Below, in pieces: positions 35,143 through 43,927 of a DNA stretch of 64,000 bases (the stretch's first letter is position 1; the number at the start of each line of letters is the position of its first letter). Both the position numbers and the translations under genes were made by a program. This DNA is from Candidatus Woesearchaeota archaeon. Its GTDB lineage: Archaea; Nanobdellota; Nanobdellia; Woesearchaeales; WJIZ01. The stretch is from positions 1 to 64,000 of the forward strand of contig WJIZ01000035.1 of assembly GCA_014729995.1 (NCBI GenBank), in the 5' to 3' direction. Under the pieces are notes generated by a model that was not told the origin of the DNA, did not search any database, and worked only from the letters and a program-made list of their open reading frames with translations.

Positions 35143-36682
35143 ACACCCTGATATATTTCGTACTATACACTAGCGTGTTATTGTGCAAATTTCGCTCTTC
35201 AAATTCCTGAAGCTGCAATAATGCTTCTTTGTTCTGGAGCATAGTTAGATCAGAATAGTCTATTATTATGTGCGTCGAATTTATTTCATCGAGGGAATAT
35301 CTTGTAGAATCAATCATATGCCTATGGCCTATCATCCAGAGCCACCTTGTTCTTGCAAGGCTGATTGAGCCCATATGATACAGATTATCTGTTTCTTCTA
35401 TGGTGCTTTCTCGCAGCCATTTGCTAAACCCATACTGAATGGGATTTATCCTGGCGATTCCTGAATAAGCATCTTTTAGGGAATTATAAGCAGGCAGTCC
35501 GACTGAAAAGAACATCAGAACAGCGAAGACAAGCAGCAGCAATGGCTTAATTGCTTTCCTGTAATGTTTGGGGATCAATGAGAACGTATATATCAGGCCT
35601 AATGCCATCAGCGGATAAAATATATGGGCTGTACCACTAAGTGAGCGATGCACCCTGCCTTTGCCTATCACATCCAAATGAATCATTATGTATAAGCTGA
35701 CCAGCCAGCCCAAAATTACAAGATCCTTTTTCTTTCTTCTTAGCATTAAAAATAATATTCCCATCAGCAGCAGAGGAATCGACCAGTAAGGGCCAATCAT
35801 TGACTTATAGGAAAAGTACGATTGCGGCACGCCCTTATTACTTTCCTGCGGCTTGAACCAATAAAATAATCTGCTTATCCTGCCTGTTCCCCCTTGGCTT
35901 GTATCATCTGTTTGTAATCTTACCAGGACATTCATTGTCTGGAAAGGGAATACACTTATTATTAGCAGAAAAAGAACAATCGCTGCAGAAATATGCCTGG
36001 CATTAAAGAACAGTTTTCTCTCCTTGATAAAGAAAAACAAAGTTATTATAATTAAAGCTGCAACAGAATGAAAAAAATCCATTGGATGAATAAAAAGATT
36101 AAGTGCCAGCAGTATAGACATGAGATAGATATATATTGGTTTTTCATTTCTGTCTAGGTAAGATTTGCAGTACATATAGAAACAATATATAATTAGTGGA
36201 AGATAGGCAAACGCCATCCTTTCAGGCCACTGCCCCCAAAGATAGATCATGATATCTCTTATTGAAAATATCAGCAGAAATGAAGAAAGCAGCGCCGCCT
36301 CTATATTATATAGTCTCCGCACTAAGAAATAAACCGCCAGTACAATTAAAGAGCAGAAGATCGCATTTGCTACATAGATTGAATAATCACTTTCGCCGCC
36401 GAACACAGCAGCTATCGCCAGTGACGTATGGAATGGTGGGGGATACCATAAAGTATGGGCGCTGAATTTATTATCATAGCCGTATCTCTTATCTATATAA
36501 TAAGGCAGTTCGCTTATCGAACGGTCGGAATAATAGGTATAATCTGCCAAAGCGTAGTGTGATGCAGCATCTACCTCACCGTAAGGTATGGGATTATCTT
36601 TAATAGGCAATGTCCAGAAATATAAGCACGTAAGATAGATTACAGCTATTATTATCGCTTCTATATGCCTGTTAACTCTCAT
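35126..36682 (-). CDS. GT-C-like polytopic membrane protein
   Basis: A 518-residue protein with an N-terminal TM, an outer loop containing the acidic IPYGEVDAASHYALADY, then ten or more TM segments and a C-terminal soluble part (from about residue 420: FSKWLRESTIEETDN, SLARTRWLWMIGHRHMID). The Glu/Asp-then-His loop matches the other GT-C-like proteins here. YPPPFHTSLA in the loop is also a recurrent feature of such proteins. It probably transfers a lipid-linked sugar on the outside. The next gene (34813-35142) overlaps its end by 17 bp. Confidence 0.72.
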   Translation of the reverse strand: MRVNRHIEAIIIAVIYLTCLYFWTLPIKDNPIPYGEVDAASHYALADYTYYSDRSISELPYYIDKRYGYDNKFSAHTLWYPPPFHTSLAIAAVFGGESDYSIYVANAIFCSLIVLAVYFLVRRLYNIEAALLSSFLLIFSIRDIMIYLWGQWPERMAFAYLPLIIYCFYMYCKSYLDRNEKPIYIYLMSILLALNLFIHPMDFFHSVAALIIITLFFFIKERKLFFNARHISAAIVLFLLIISVFPFQTMNVLVRLQTDDTSQGGTGRISRLFYWFKPQESNKGVPQSYFSYKSMIGPYWSIPLLLMGILFLMLRRKKKDLVILGWLVSLYIMIHLDVIGKGRVHRSLSGTAHIFYPLMALGLIYTFSLIPKHYRKAIKPLLLLVFAVLMFFSVGLPAYNSLKDAYSGIARINPIQYGFSKWLRESTIEETDNLYHMGSISLARTRWLWMIGHRHMIDSTRYSLDEINSTHIIIDYSDLTMLQNKEALLQLQEFEERNLHNNTLVYSTKYIRVYELEN

Positions 36683-36756
36683 TCTATATAAAAAATTAAA
36701 AACATTAATAAATATTATGTTATTAATTTATAATCAGGTGAAACAAATTCTTTTTT

Positions 36757-37719
36757 ATGTGTTGGAAGATGGCTAACAAAAAAAACACAGGCAATATGCC
36801 CAAAGCTTCTGTTGTTCTTATGGTAGATACTGAAGGTGAATTCAGCAGATTGGCCTTTAGTTCAAGAACCCCTCTCTTATACAAGATAAAGATGGCCATA
36901 TCATATTGGGCAGGAATGGATTATAGTTTAAAAACATTGGACAAGATAGTAAAAATACTTAAAAAGTATAATTTGCCGGCTACTTTCTTCTTTGTAGGTG
37001 CCCTCTACTTAAGAAAACAGGACAAATCTCCTTTAAAAAAATACATTGAAACAAAATCAAAAACATCTTATCTGTTCAACATTAAAAAGATAATTAGGAT
37101 AATTCCTTCATGGGGCGATTATATCGAAAAAAATATGAAAAATGACCTTTTTGAATTGGGTATCCATAATTTTCTGCATGAAAGTAATTTTGTCGAGGAC
37201 GATGAACAAATAAGAAAATCAATTAAATATACAAAAAAAGCAGCTAATGCCATAGGCATAAAACCAAAATCTTACGCTGCTCCCTGGTTTGAGCTAGAAA
37301 CAAAGGAAAGCCCAAAAAGGATTTATGATATACTTAAAACAGAAAATATTGATTCTACAAGGTTTGACGGAATTCTGGATACAAGATTAAACAAAATCAT
37401 AAAGAAAAACAAAATAAGTCAGATCTATAAGAGATATGGAATTAACTGCATTAATTCTTCATATTTTATTGCCAATGGAAAAATAGATAAAAAGGAATAT
37501 GCTGTCATAGAAAAAGGCATACAAAAGGCGATTAATAATGGTGCTGTTTATGCCATCTCTACCCATGATACCACTTTCGCTAGAGAAGGGACTAAACATT
37601 TTGAGAACATCATCAGGACCATTAGCAAATATAGAAAAGATATACAAATAAGGAAAATTTCAGATCTGGTAAAAAATGGAAAGCCCACTACCCATAAACG
37701 CAGCTGTACAGGATTATGA
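36757..37719 (+). CDS. Polysaccharide deacetylase family protein (NodB-like)
   Basis: A 320-residue protein with the NodB homology fold: LMVDTEGEF near the start (metal/catalytic acid region), LKTLDKIVKILKKYNLPATFFFVGAL, FELGIHNFLHE (His positions for the metal), KPKSYAAPWFELE, and a final AISTHDT. No signal peptide is seen, so it probably acts in the cytoplasm or at the inner membrane face on a sugar or lipid-linked sugar. The second catalytic Asp of the usual DD pair reads as Glu/Thr here, so activity is not certain. A TATA-like box at 36725-36735 lies about 27 bases from the ATG. Confidence 0.78.
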   Translation: MCWKMANKKNTGNMPKASVVLMVDTEGEFSRLAFSSRTPLLYKIKMAISYWAGMDYSLKTLDKIVKILKKYNLPATFFFVGALYLRKQDKSPLKKYIETKSKTSYLFNIKKIIRIIPSWGDYIEKNMKNDLFELGIHNFLHESNFVEDDEQIRKSIKYTKKAANAIGIKPKSYAAPWFELETKESPKRIYDILKTENIDSTRFDGILDTRLNKIIKKNKISQIYKRYGINCINSSYFIANGKIDKKEYAVIEKGIQKAINNGAVYAISTHDTTFAREGTKHFENIIRTISKYRKDIQIRKISDLVKNGKPTTHKRSCTGL

Positions 37720-38737
37720 AAAAATAGCAGAGATGATCATAAACAGCAGGGGAGCAATTTCTAGATTAATTAATAGGAGGAACCCTGGCCTGTATTCAGA
37801 TAAGCAAAAACTAGTATCTGCGCTCAAAAAACATCTTATGTGGAAATTTGATGAAAATCCCAAGAATAAGGGGCAAAAAAAACTATGGATAATAAGGAAA
37901 GGGGGAGAGCTAATAGGTATGGCAGGACTGCTTCCTGTGAAATTAAAAGTAAAAGGAAAGTATTATTCGGCAGGATGGGGGGCTAACTTATTGGTAAAAA
38001 AGAAATATAGGGGGAAAGGATTTAGCAAGCCCTTAAACAAAAAGCGTATGGCCTATTTTGATATTTATATGAGCTATCCATCATCAAAAATTGCTTCCAA
38101 AATTTACAAAAAAATGAACGGCAAGCCTTTTAATGTACCGATATATATAAAAATACTAAATAATTTTGTTAAGAAAAGGAATAAATTTCTTAATTCTATA
38201 CTTTGTTTGATTGATTTTTTTATTCAGACTAAACATGATAAAAATAGACTAGCAATTAAAAGAGTGAATCGCTTTGATGAGGAAATAAATAAATTCTGGG
38301 ATAAAATCGAAAAAAATTTCAATTTTATAGTCAAAAGGGATATGGATTATCTAAACTGGAAATATGTGGATATAAAGCCTGATATAAACTACGAAATTTT
38401 CATAGCTAGAGACAAAAAAGGAGACATAACAGGGTATATAATCTTAAGAAAAATAAAGTCAGATATCAGTCAGGGTCTGATTTGTGATCTCCTGGCAGAT
38501 CCCGGCGATACATTTACGATAAACGAACTGTTGGATTTTGCAGTATCATATTTTAAGGAATGCAAAATGGGTGTTATTATTTTTTCTACATCATTCAAAA
38601 AATATAAGAAAATTCTTATTAAAAAAGGATTTATTTATTCTTTTAAAAAACATAGGGGCTCGATCTTTATTAAGAACAACATTCCGCAGAGTGGCTTAGA
38701 TTTATTTATTAATAGTACAGATTCAGATGGGACATGA
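37676..38737 (+). CDS. GNAT-superfamily N-acyltransferase, paralogue 1
   Basis: A 353-residue protein with an N-terminal GNAT domain (LWIIRKGGELIGMAGLLPVKL, then NLLVKKKYRGKGFSKPL as the acetyl-CoA loop) and a second half with FIVKRDMDYLNWKYVDIKP, GYIILRKIKS and GLICDLLADPGD, suggesting a duplicated fold. The protein ends in NSTDSDGT. Its start overlaps the deacetylase gene by 44 bp. It is the partner of the paralogue at 40608-41579, and the two flank asnB. It may acylate an amino sugar, perhaps one exposed by the preceding deacetylase; this is inference. Confidence 0.78.
   Translation: MESPLPINAAVQDYEKIAEMIINSRGAISRLINRRNPGLYSDKQKLVSALKKHLMWKFDENPKNKGQKKLWIIRKGGELIGMAGLLPVKLKVKGKYYSAGWGANLLVKKKYRGKGFSKPLNKKRMAYFDIYMSYPSSKIASKIYKKMNGKPFNVPIYIKILNNFVKKRNKFLNSILCLIDFFIQTKHDKNRLAIKRVNRFDEEINKFWDKIEKNFNFIVKRDMDYLNWKYVDIKPDINYEIFIARDKKGDITGYIILRKIKSDISQGLICDLLADPGDTFTINELLDFAVSYFKECKMGVIIFSTSFKKYKKILIKKGFIYSFKKHRGSIFIKNNIPQSGLDLFINSTDSDGT
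38324..38376 (+). repeat. 53-bp perfect repeat, copy 1 (within GNAT paralogue 1)
   Basis: This 53-bp stretch, encoding IVKRDMDYLNWKYVDIK, is identical base for base to 41169-41221 in the second GNAT gene, although the two proteins differ at roughly half of their residues elsewhere. Confidence 0.9.
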
Positions 38738-38929
38738 TAAATACAATGTCATGATATCGAAAGATAACTAGATTTGAATTATCTGATGCTTTGCTCATGC
38801 CCTTTCGGTCTAAATCCCCGGTCTTGCTTTTTGCTCGCCGCGGCAACGCACTGCTCAAAAGCAAAAGCTTTATATCTTTTGAGAAAAACGTTCTTGAGTC
38901 AAAATTTGGTTAAATGAGCAGGTGATTAT
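38738..38929. other. Intergenic region with higher G+C before asnB
   Basis: 192 bases without a convincing reading frame. The middle (about 38800-38850) is noticeably richer in G+C than the surroundings (CCCCGG, GCCGCGGC). The end holds the asnB promoter with its inverted repeat. I see no tRNA fold or known RNA motif. Confidence 0.5.
38854..38883. promoter_or_regulatory. Inverted repeat CTCAAAAG-N14-CTTTTGAG enclosing a TATA box
   Basis: Two perfect 8-bp arms (38854-38861 and 38876-38883) enclose CTTTATAT (38868-38875), a TATA-like box about 60 bases before the asnB ATG. A protein bound to the arms would block the TATA box, so this is a candidate operator. A GGTG motif (GCAGGTGAT) near 38920 is the likely ribosome-binding site. 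Confidence 0.45.
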
Positions 38930-40511
38930 ATGTGCAGTATCTGTGGTATTGTTGGGATGAATGACAGGCAGCTTATTAAAGCCATGAATGATTCCATGGT
39001 ATATAGGGGGCCGGATGATCAGGGTTATTTTTCTGACGATAAATTAGAATTTGGGCACAATAGGCTTAGTATAATAGACCTTTCAGAAAAGGGGCATCAG
39101 CCTATGCATAATGAGGATAAGAATGTTTGGGTAATATTTAATGGCGAAATCTATAATTTTATTAAATTAAGGGAAAAGCTTGCAAAAACAGGACATAAGT
39201 TCATGAGCAGGACAGACACCGAAGTTATTATTCACGCATATGAAGAATTTGGGGAAAGCTTTCTTGAAAAGATTGATGGCATGTTTTCCATTGCCTTATA
39301 TGATAAAAAAAAAAGAAAGGTTGTCTTGGCTAGAGACAGGATAGGCGTAAAGCCTTTTTATTATGCTAAATTTGCAGATAAGTTTTTGTTTGCTTCTGAA
39401 ATGAAGGCTTTAATGAGGGATAACTCCTTAAAGATGGAATTTAATGATTATGGGCTGCAGGATTATTTTAAGTTCGATAGGAAAAGCCCGATAAAATCTA
39501 TAAATGAGCTATTGCCCGGCCATTACCTTACTATATCCATTAAGGAAGATGGGATTAAAATTTCGGGGCAAATAGAATATTGGCGGCCTAATATAAAATT
39601 ATTATTTTATCAGGATGAAGCAAAGGTTTCTTCTGAATTGGGAGAATTACTTAAGGATTCTGTAAAGCAAAGGATGGTTAGTGATGTTCCCATTGCTTTG
39701 TTTTTTTCTGGCGGAATAGATTCTACAATTCTTGCTTTTTTTGCAAAGAAATTTCATAATAATACATTAAAAGCTTTTACAATCGGCACTAAAGATAGAA
39801 ATGAATTTGAAGCTGCGAAGAGGGGCTGTAAAGCGCTGAATCTTGATTATGTGCCCATACTATTGGATAAAGATCAGATAATAAACATTGTTCCTACTGC
39901 AATATATCATCTTGAGGATTTTGATCCCAGGAATGTTGAACTTTGCATACTTAGTTATTTTCTTGCAAAGGCTTCGAGAGAGCACGGCATCAAGGTCGTG
40001 CTTTGCGGAGAAGGGGCTGATGAAATTTTTTGTGGTTACAGGGATTTTTTCCCCGATTATTTTAAGGGGGGGGGAATACAGCAGAAAGAATTTGCATAAG
40101 GAAATTCTGAGATGGGTGAATGGGCTTAATAATAACCATCTTAAGAATAAAGACAGGGGCACAATGGCTTTTGGGCTGGAACTTAGGTTGCCATTTATAG
40201 ATCATCTTGGTTTTTTTGAGTATGGGTTAAGTATCGACCCTTTCCTTAAAGTTAAAAACAACCAGGAAAAATACATTCTTAGAAGGGTCATAAGGGAAAG
40301 TGAGCTTCCTGATTCTATGATAAACAGAAAGAAAGCGTATTTTCATATGGAATCTGGAGTTCCTTTTATATTAAATGAATATTTTGGAATCCGGGGAAAA
40401 GGCAGCTTGCAGAAACGCTTTGGTATCTATAAGGAAATATTTGAAAGGATATTCATCAAAAAGGAAAATTATCTTGATATTGATATGAACCAGTATAATA
40501 TGACGGGTTAA
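38930..40511 (+). pseudogene. asnB: asnB-like glutamine amidotransferase, frameshifted at a nine-G run
   Basis: Glutamine-dependent asparagine-synthase family. The first frame (38930-40099) has the Cys2 nucleophile (MCSICGIVG), the GATase domain, the PP-loop SGGIDST and LCGEGADEIFCGY, then stops soon after FKGG. The rest of the synthetase domain (HKEILRWV, FGLELRLPFIDH, MINRKKAYF) continues in the +1 frame to 40511. Removing one G from the run at 40066-40074 restores a single 526-residue frame of normal length. It may be a true pseudogene, a phase-variable gene or an assembly error. Homologues such as WbpS amidate uronic acids in surface glycans, which suits the uronate pathways here. An intact relative lies at 51767-53683. 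Confidence 0.85.
40066..40074 (+). repeat. Poly-G tract (nine G) at the asnB frameshift
   Basis: Nine consecutive G, the longest G/C run in the window. Eight G would keep asnB in frame. Other runs of seven or eight G/C in coding sequence (1106-1112, 18078-18084, 25342-25349, 27354-27360) are all in frame. Confidence 0.9.
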
Positions 40512-40607
40512 AAAATTCAGGCGGAAAAACAGATGATTATACTATTTTGTATAAAAAAATAATGCCTTAAAACAAGCCAAACAAAAACATAATGAGGTTA
40601 GAGAAGG

Positions 40608-41579
40608 ATGGGTTATATAATGAAAGAGGCTGTAGAAGAAGATTACAGGCAGATATCAGAAATAACAATACACAATGAAGGGTCGATATCTAAGTTTATT
40701 CATGATAGCAATCCGGAGTTTTATTCAGACAAAGAGAAATTAATTAAGGCTCTTGAAGAGCATTTTATGTGGAAATTTAAAAAGAACCCGTTGTGGGTAG
40801 TTAAGAAAGGCGGGGAAATAGTGGGGATGGGAGGCGTACTTTCGGTTGAATTAAAATTTAAAACAGGTTATTATAGTGCATCTTGGGATGCTAATTTATT
40901 TGTTAAAAAAGAACATAGAAATAAATCTATTGGTTCATGGATAATAAAAAAAAGGAGGAATTATGCTGATTTTTCTATGAACTATCCTTCATCAAAAATG
41001 GCACTAAGAATATATAAAAAATTAGGCGATAAAATGTTTAGTGTCCCTGTTTATATTAAACCAATATTAAGTTCAAAAAAAAAGAAAATGAAGTTGGATA
41101 TTAAAGAAATAAAACGATTTGATGAAGAAATCAACAGCTTTTGGGCAAGGGTTGAAAATAATTTTGAATTTATAGTCAAAAGGGATATGGATTATCTAAA
41201 CTGGAAATATGTGGATATAAAACCCAAAATGAACTACAAAATATTCTTAGCAAGAAATAATGGTATAATAGGAGGATATATAATCTTAAGAACAATTAAT
41301 GCGTCAATTAAGCAGGGATTAATATGTGATTTGCTAACAAATCCAAATGATAAAGTAGCAATATCATCTCTGATTAATTTTGCTGCTAACTATTTTAAAG
41401 AGAAGAATATAAAAATTGTGATTTTTTCTACTTTGTATAAGAAGTATAAAAATGCACTTTTTAAGAAAGGATTTTTTTGGTCGTTTAAAAGCTTAAGGGG
41501 CTCCATTGCCAGGAAGCAGTTTGATATACCAAAAAAATTAGACATATTTATCAATGGTACAGATTCAGATGGAGCATAA
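40608..41579 (+). CDS. GNAT-superfamily N-acyltransferase, paralogue 2
   Basis: A 323-residue paralogue of the protein at 37676-38737. Matching segments include PEFYSDKEKLIKALEEHFMWKF, WVVKKGGEIVGMGGVLSVELKF, NLFVKKEHRNKSIGSW (acetyl-CoA loop), FIVKRDMDYLNWKYVDIKP, LICDLLTNPND and the C-terminal NGTDSDGA. The ATG at 40608 and one four codons later are both possible; the later one aligns with the start of the conserved part. It follows the broken asnB by 96 bp. An acyl transfer to an amino sugar is plausible. Confidence 0.77.
   Translation: MGYIMKEAVEEDYRQISEITIHNEGSISKFIHDSNPEFYSDKEKLIKALEEHFMWKFKKNPLWVVKKGGEIVGMGGVLSVELKFKTGYYSASWDANLFVKKEHRNKSIGSWIIKKRRNYADFSMNYPSSKMALRIYKKLGDKMFSVPVYIKPILSSKKKKMKLDIKEIKRFDEEINSFWARVENNFEFIVKRDMDYLNWKYVDIKPKMNYKIFLARNNGIIGGYIILRTINASIKQGLICDLLTNPNDKVAISSLINFAANYFKEKNIKIVIFSTLYKKYKNALFKKGFFWSFKSLRGSIARKQFDIPKKLDIFINGTDSDGA
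41169..41221 (+). repeat. 53-bp perfect repeat, copy 2 (within GNAT paralogue 2)
   Basis: Identical to 38324-38376. The two copies are in direct orientation about 2.85 kb apart and bracket asnB, so recombination between them would delete asnB and fuse the two GNAT genes. Confidence 0.9.
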
Positions 41580-41753
41580 CATTAGAATTATATCATAAAT
41601 GGGAAAAATTAAGATATTTTATTGTAAATAAAAATCCGGTTGCCGGCGCCTGCAGACCTAACTCTTTTTCATTTTCCATGCTCAGTCTGCAAAAACTGGT
41701 TTTGGCCAGATACAGTAGTGGAATTCCTTCGGATTAAAATTTGTTCTGGTCAC
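41580..41753. other. Intergenic region without a gene
   Basis: 174 bases between convergent genes. A GC-rich patch (GCCGGCGCC, about 41641-41649) and a CTGG...CCAG inverted pair near 41696-41709 could be part of transcription ends, but I recognise no RNA or reading frame. Confidence 0.4.
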
Positions 41754-42974
41754 CTAGTGCAAAATACTTATAATTAGTTTATATGCGGCATTTACTTTAA
41801 TTGTTTTTAAGCATACATTATTCCGGCAGGGGGTTTTCCTGTGATTAAATGCAGAAACGCAGGGCGAACAGGCCAAGTTTGCGTATAATGGGTAACAATC
41901 TTCACTCAATGGTGCGTAAATTTTGGGTGTTTCCGGGCCAAATAGTACAATAGACTTTATATTTGAAAGAGATGCAAAATGTGCTGGTCCTGAATCATTT
42001 GACACAAGAACTTCTGATATGTTATAAAGATCTATAAGCTCCTTAAGATTTGTCTCACCCGTAAAATCAATACATCTGTTATTATTAACATATTCACATA
42101 TTTTAACTGCATCCATTTTTTCTGATTCCAGCCCCGTAATCACTAAAAAAATATCCTTCCCTATTTCCAGTATCTTTTTAGCTAATTCTTGAAAATTTTC
42201 AAGAGGCCATTTTCTTATAGGTAATAGCTGGCTTGCATTTGGATTAATAATGATTATTCTGCTTTTTATATCAACAGCACTGTTCTTTTTCTTTAATCTT
42301 GCGTATATATCGGACTTCGCTTTTTCAGAAGAATTTAATTTTGGACAGATTATCTCGTCTTGAATAATTTTCCTTTTTAGCATAGGAATATCCCGATAGT
42401 CATATTTAAGGCTGTATACCATCGACATAAAGCTATAGCTAATATGGATATGGGGATTATACTCTATCTTATGGGTAATAAAGTTTCCGCGATACAGTCC
42501 TTCCATATGATATCGATAAAATCCGACAGTCGCTTTCGCACCACTTAAGAAACTAAGTATGCTTGTAAATCTTGAAAAAAGTTCCAGATCAATGACAGTA
42601 TCGATCTTTAAAGACCTCATCTTAAAAACTGCTTTAATAGTGTCTAAACCAAGCAATAAAAAAGATTTGCTCCTTATTGTAATAACGTTTTCGGGAGGTA
42701 TTACATTGAGCAGTCTGATACTCTGTTCATTTTCCTTAAATATCATGAAATAGGCTTCTGATTTATATAATTCCTTTGCTTTTTTCATAGCACCGTATGC
42801 TAGTATTGTACTGCCCATCTCAGAAAGCTCGATAAATAATATTTTTTTAGGCTTAAATCCCTTATCTAATCTTTTAATACCCATACCATTCTCTATATAC
42901 CTTAAAATAGTTAAGAGAAAACAGATTGGTATGCCTATCCAGTAATCTATCCGGCGCATAAAATCTACTTTCAT
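41754..42974 (-). CDS. GT9 glycosyltransferase (heptosyltransferase-like), second copy
   Basis: A 406-residue GT-B protein with the GT9 hallmarks IIINPNASQLLPIRKWPLE, VSNDSGPAHFASL and IVLFGPETP near the C-terminus. ILFIELSEMGSTILAYGAM at the N-terminus parallels ILFIQLWSIGETILTLPAV of the protein at 6830-7966. A cysteine-rich end (CSPC...CRNNVC) may bind metal or form disulphides. Two hydrophobic segments near residues 12-25 and 95-110 may associate it with the membrane. With an ADP-heptose pathway in the same window, heptose is a reasonable donor. A TATA-like run lies about 27 bases before the ATG, inside the end of the upstream gene. Confidence 0.85.
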   Translation of the reverse strand: MKVDFMRRIDYWIGIPICFLLTILRYIENGMGIKRLDKGFKPKKILFIELSEMGSTILAYGAMKKAKELYKSEAYFMIFKENEQSIRLLNVIPPENVITIRSKSFLLLGLDTIKAVFKMRSLKIDTVIDLELFSRFTSILSFLSGAKATVGFYRYHMEGLYRGNFITHKIEYNPHIHISYSFMSMVYSLKYDYRDIPMLKRKIIQDEIICPKLNSSEKAKSDIYARLKKKNSAVDIKSRIIIINPNASQLLPIRKWPLENFQELAKKILEIGKDIFLVITGLESEKMDAVKICEYVNNNRCIDFTGETNLKELIDLYNISEVLVSNDSGPAHFASLSNIKSIVLFGPETPKIYAPLSEDCYPLYANLACSPCVSAFNHRKTPCRNNVCLKTIKVNAAYKLIISILH

Positions 42975-43000
42975 GAAAGAAAAGTTTACAATGGCATATT

Positions 43001-43927
43001 TTAAATTTTTTGTTTTCTGATTTCAGGAATAAGCTTTTTTCTCCAATAACACAGCATATCATTTAGCGTAGTCTTCATTGGGATATCAGGATGCCACCCT
43101 GTCATCTTGGAAAATTTTGAATGATTTCCTGTCAGGTTGGGTATATCTGAATTTCTAATTAAAGAGGGGTCTTTCTTTATTTTTATATTTTTATCTGTAA
43201 GGGTAAGAAAAATACCAAGAATCCTATTTATTTCGTAGCTCTTTTCGCTGCATATATTATATATGCCTCCTGATTCACATCTCTCTACAGCAGCAGCATA
43301 GGCCCTGACAATATCCCTAACATCAGTAAAATCCCTTTTCACTTCCAAATTCCCTGTATATATTAAAGCATCTTTGCCATTTTCTATTTCAGCTATTTGC
43401 TTAGCAAAAGAACTGCAGACGAATAAAGCACTCTGTCCCGGTCCTGTGTGGGGAAAGCTCCTGCATACAACAACATCAAGCCCGGATTCGATAGCAAGTT
43501 TCTCCTGTGCCAGCTTAGATCTTCCATATGGGCTGACTGGATTCACATCAGAATTTTCATCCAAAGGCAACTTTTTAGGTATGCCATAGACATCAGCAGA
43601 ACTGGCAATAAGGACCCTTGATTTCGGAGCATATAATTTAACAGCATTAAGCAGGTTATCTGTGCCGGTAACATTGATACGCCATGTCAATTCTGGTTTT
43701 TCGAAGCTTATTTTCACTGAAGATTGTGCTGCCAAGTGAAAAATGAAATCTGGGCTTACTTCACTTATCAAACTTCTGGCCTTCCTCGTATGCAGCAGAT
43801 CAACAGAAAAATCAACATTCTCTCCCTTTGTAATATCTGTCCCGATAACCTCTAACTCTTTTTTTAATAGGATTTCTTTGAGGTATGAGCCGACAAAACC
43901 ATTAATCCCCGTTATCAAAGCTTTCAT
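43001..43927 (-). CDS. rmd: GDP-6-deoxy-4-keto-D-mannose reductase (Rmd-like)
   Basis: A 308-residue [14 protein letters not shown] binds NAD(P); [20 protein letters not shown] (YxxxK) and [19 protein letters not shown] followed by [15 protein letters not shown] match Rmd enzymes, which reduce GDP-4-keto-6-deoxymannose to GDP-D-rhamnose. Its gene overlaps gmd by 26 bp, and together they complete a two-step pathway from GDP-mannose. A GDP-talose (Tld-like) product is a less likely alternative. Confidence 0.87.
   Translation of the reverse strand: MKALITGINGFVGSYLKEILLKKELEVIGTDITKGENVDFSVDLLHTRKARSLISEVSPDFIFHLAAQSSVKISFEKPELTWRINVTGTDNLLNAVKLYAPKSRVLIASSADVYGIPKKLPLDENSDVNPVSPYGRSKLAQEKLAIESGLDVVVCRSFPHTGPGQSALFVCSSFAKQIAEIENGKDALIYTGNLEVKRDFTDVRDIVRAYAAAVERCESGGIYNICSEKSYEINRILGIFLTLTDKNIKIKKDPSLIRNSDIPNLTGNHSKFSKMTGWHPDIPMKTTLNDMLCYWRKKLIPEIRKQKI

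Noticed and set aside
38738-38929. Possible structural RNA in the G+C-richer gap before asnB
   Set aside because: I could not fold a tRNA-like or otherwise known RNA, and the G+C-rich patch is short. Only the inverted repeat at the promoter was kept.
39888-40511. Separate gene starting at 39888
   Set aside because: Its first third is an out-of-frame reading of the AsnB synthetase domain; only the part after 40070 encodes AsnB-like sequence, so it is the frameshifted remainder of asnB.
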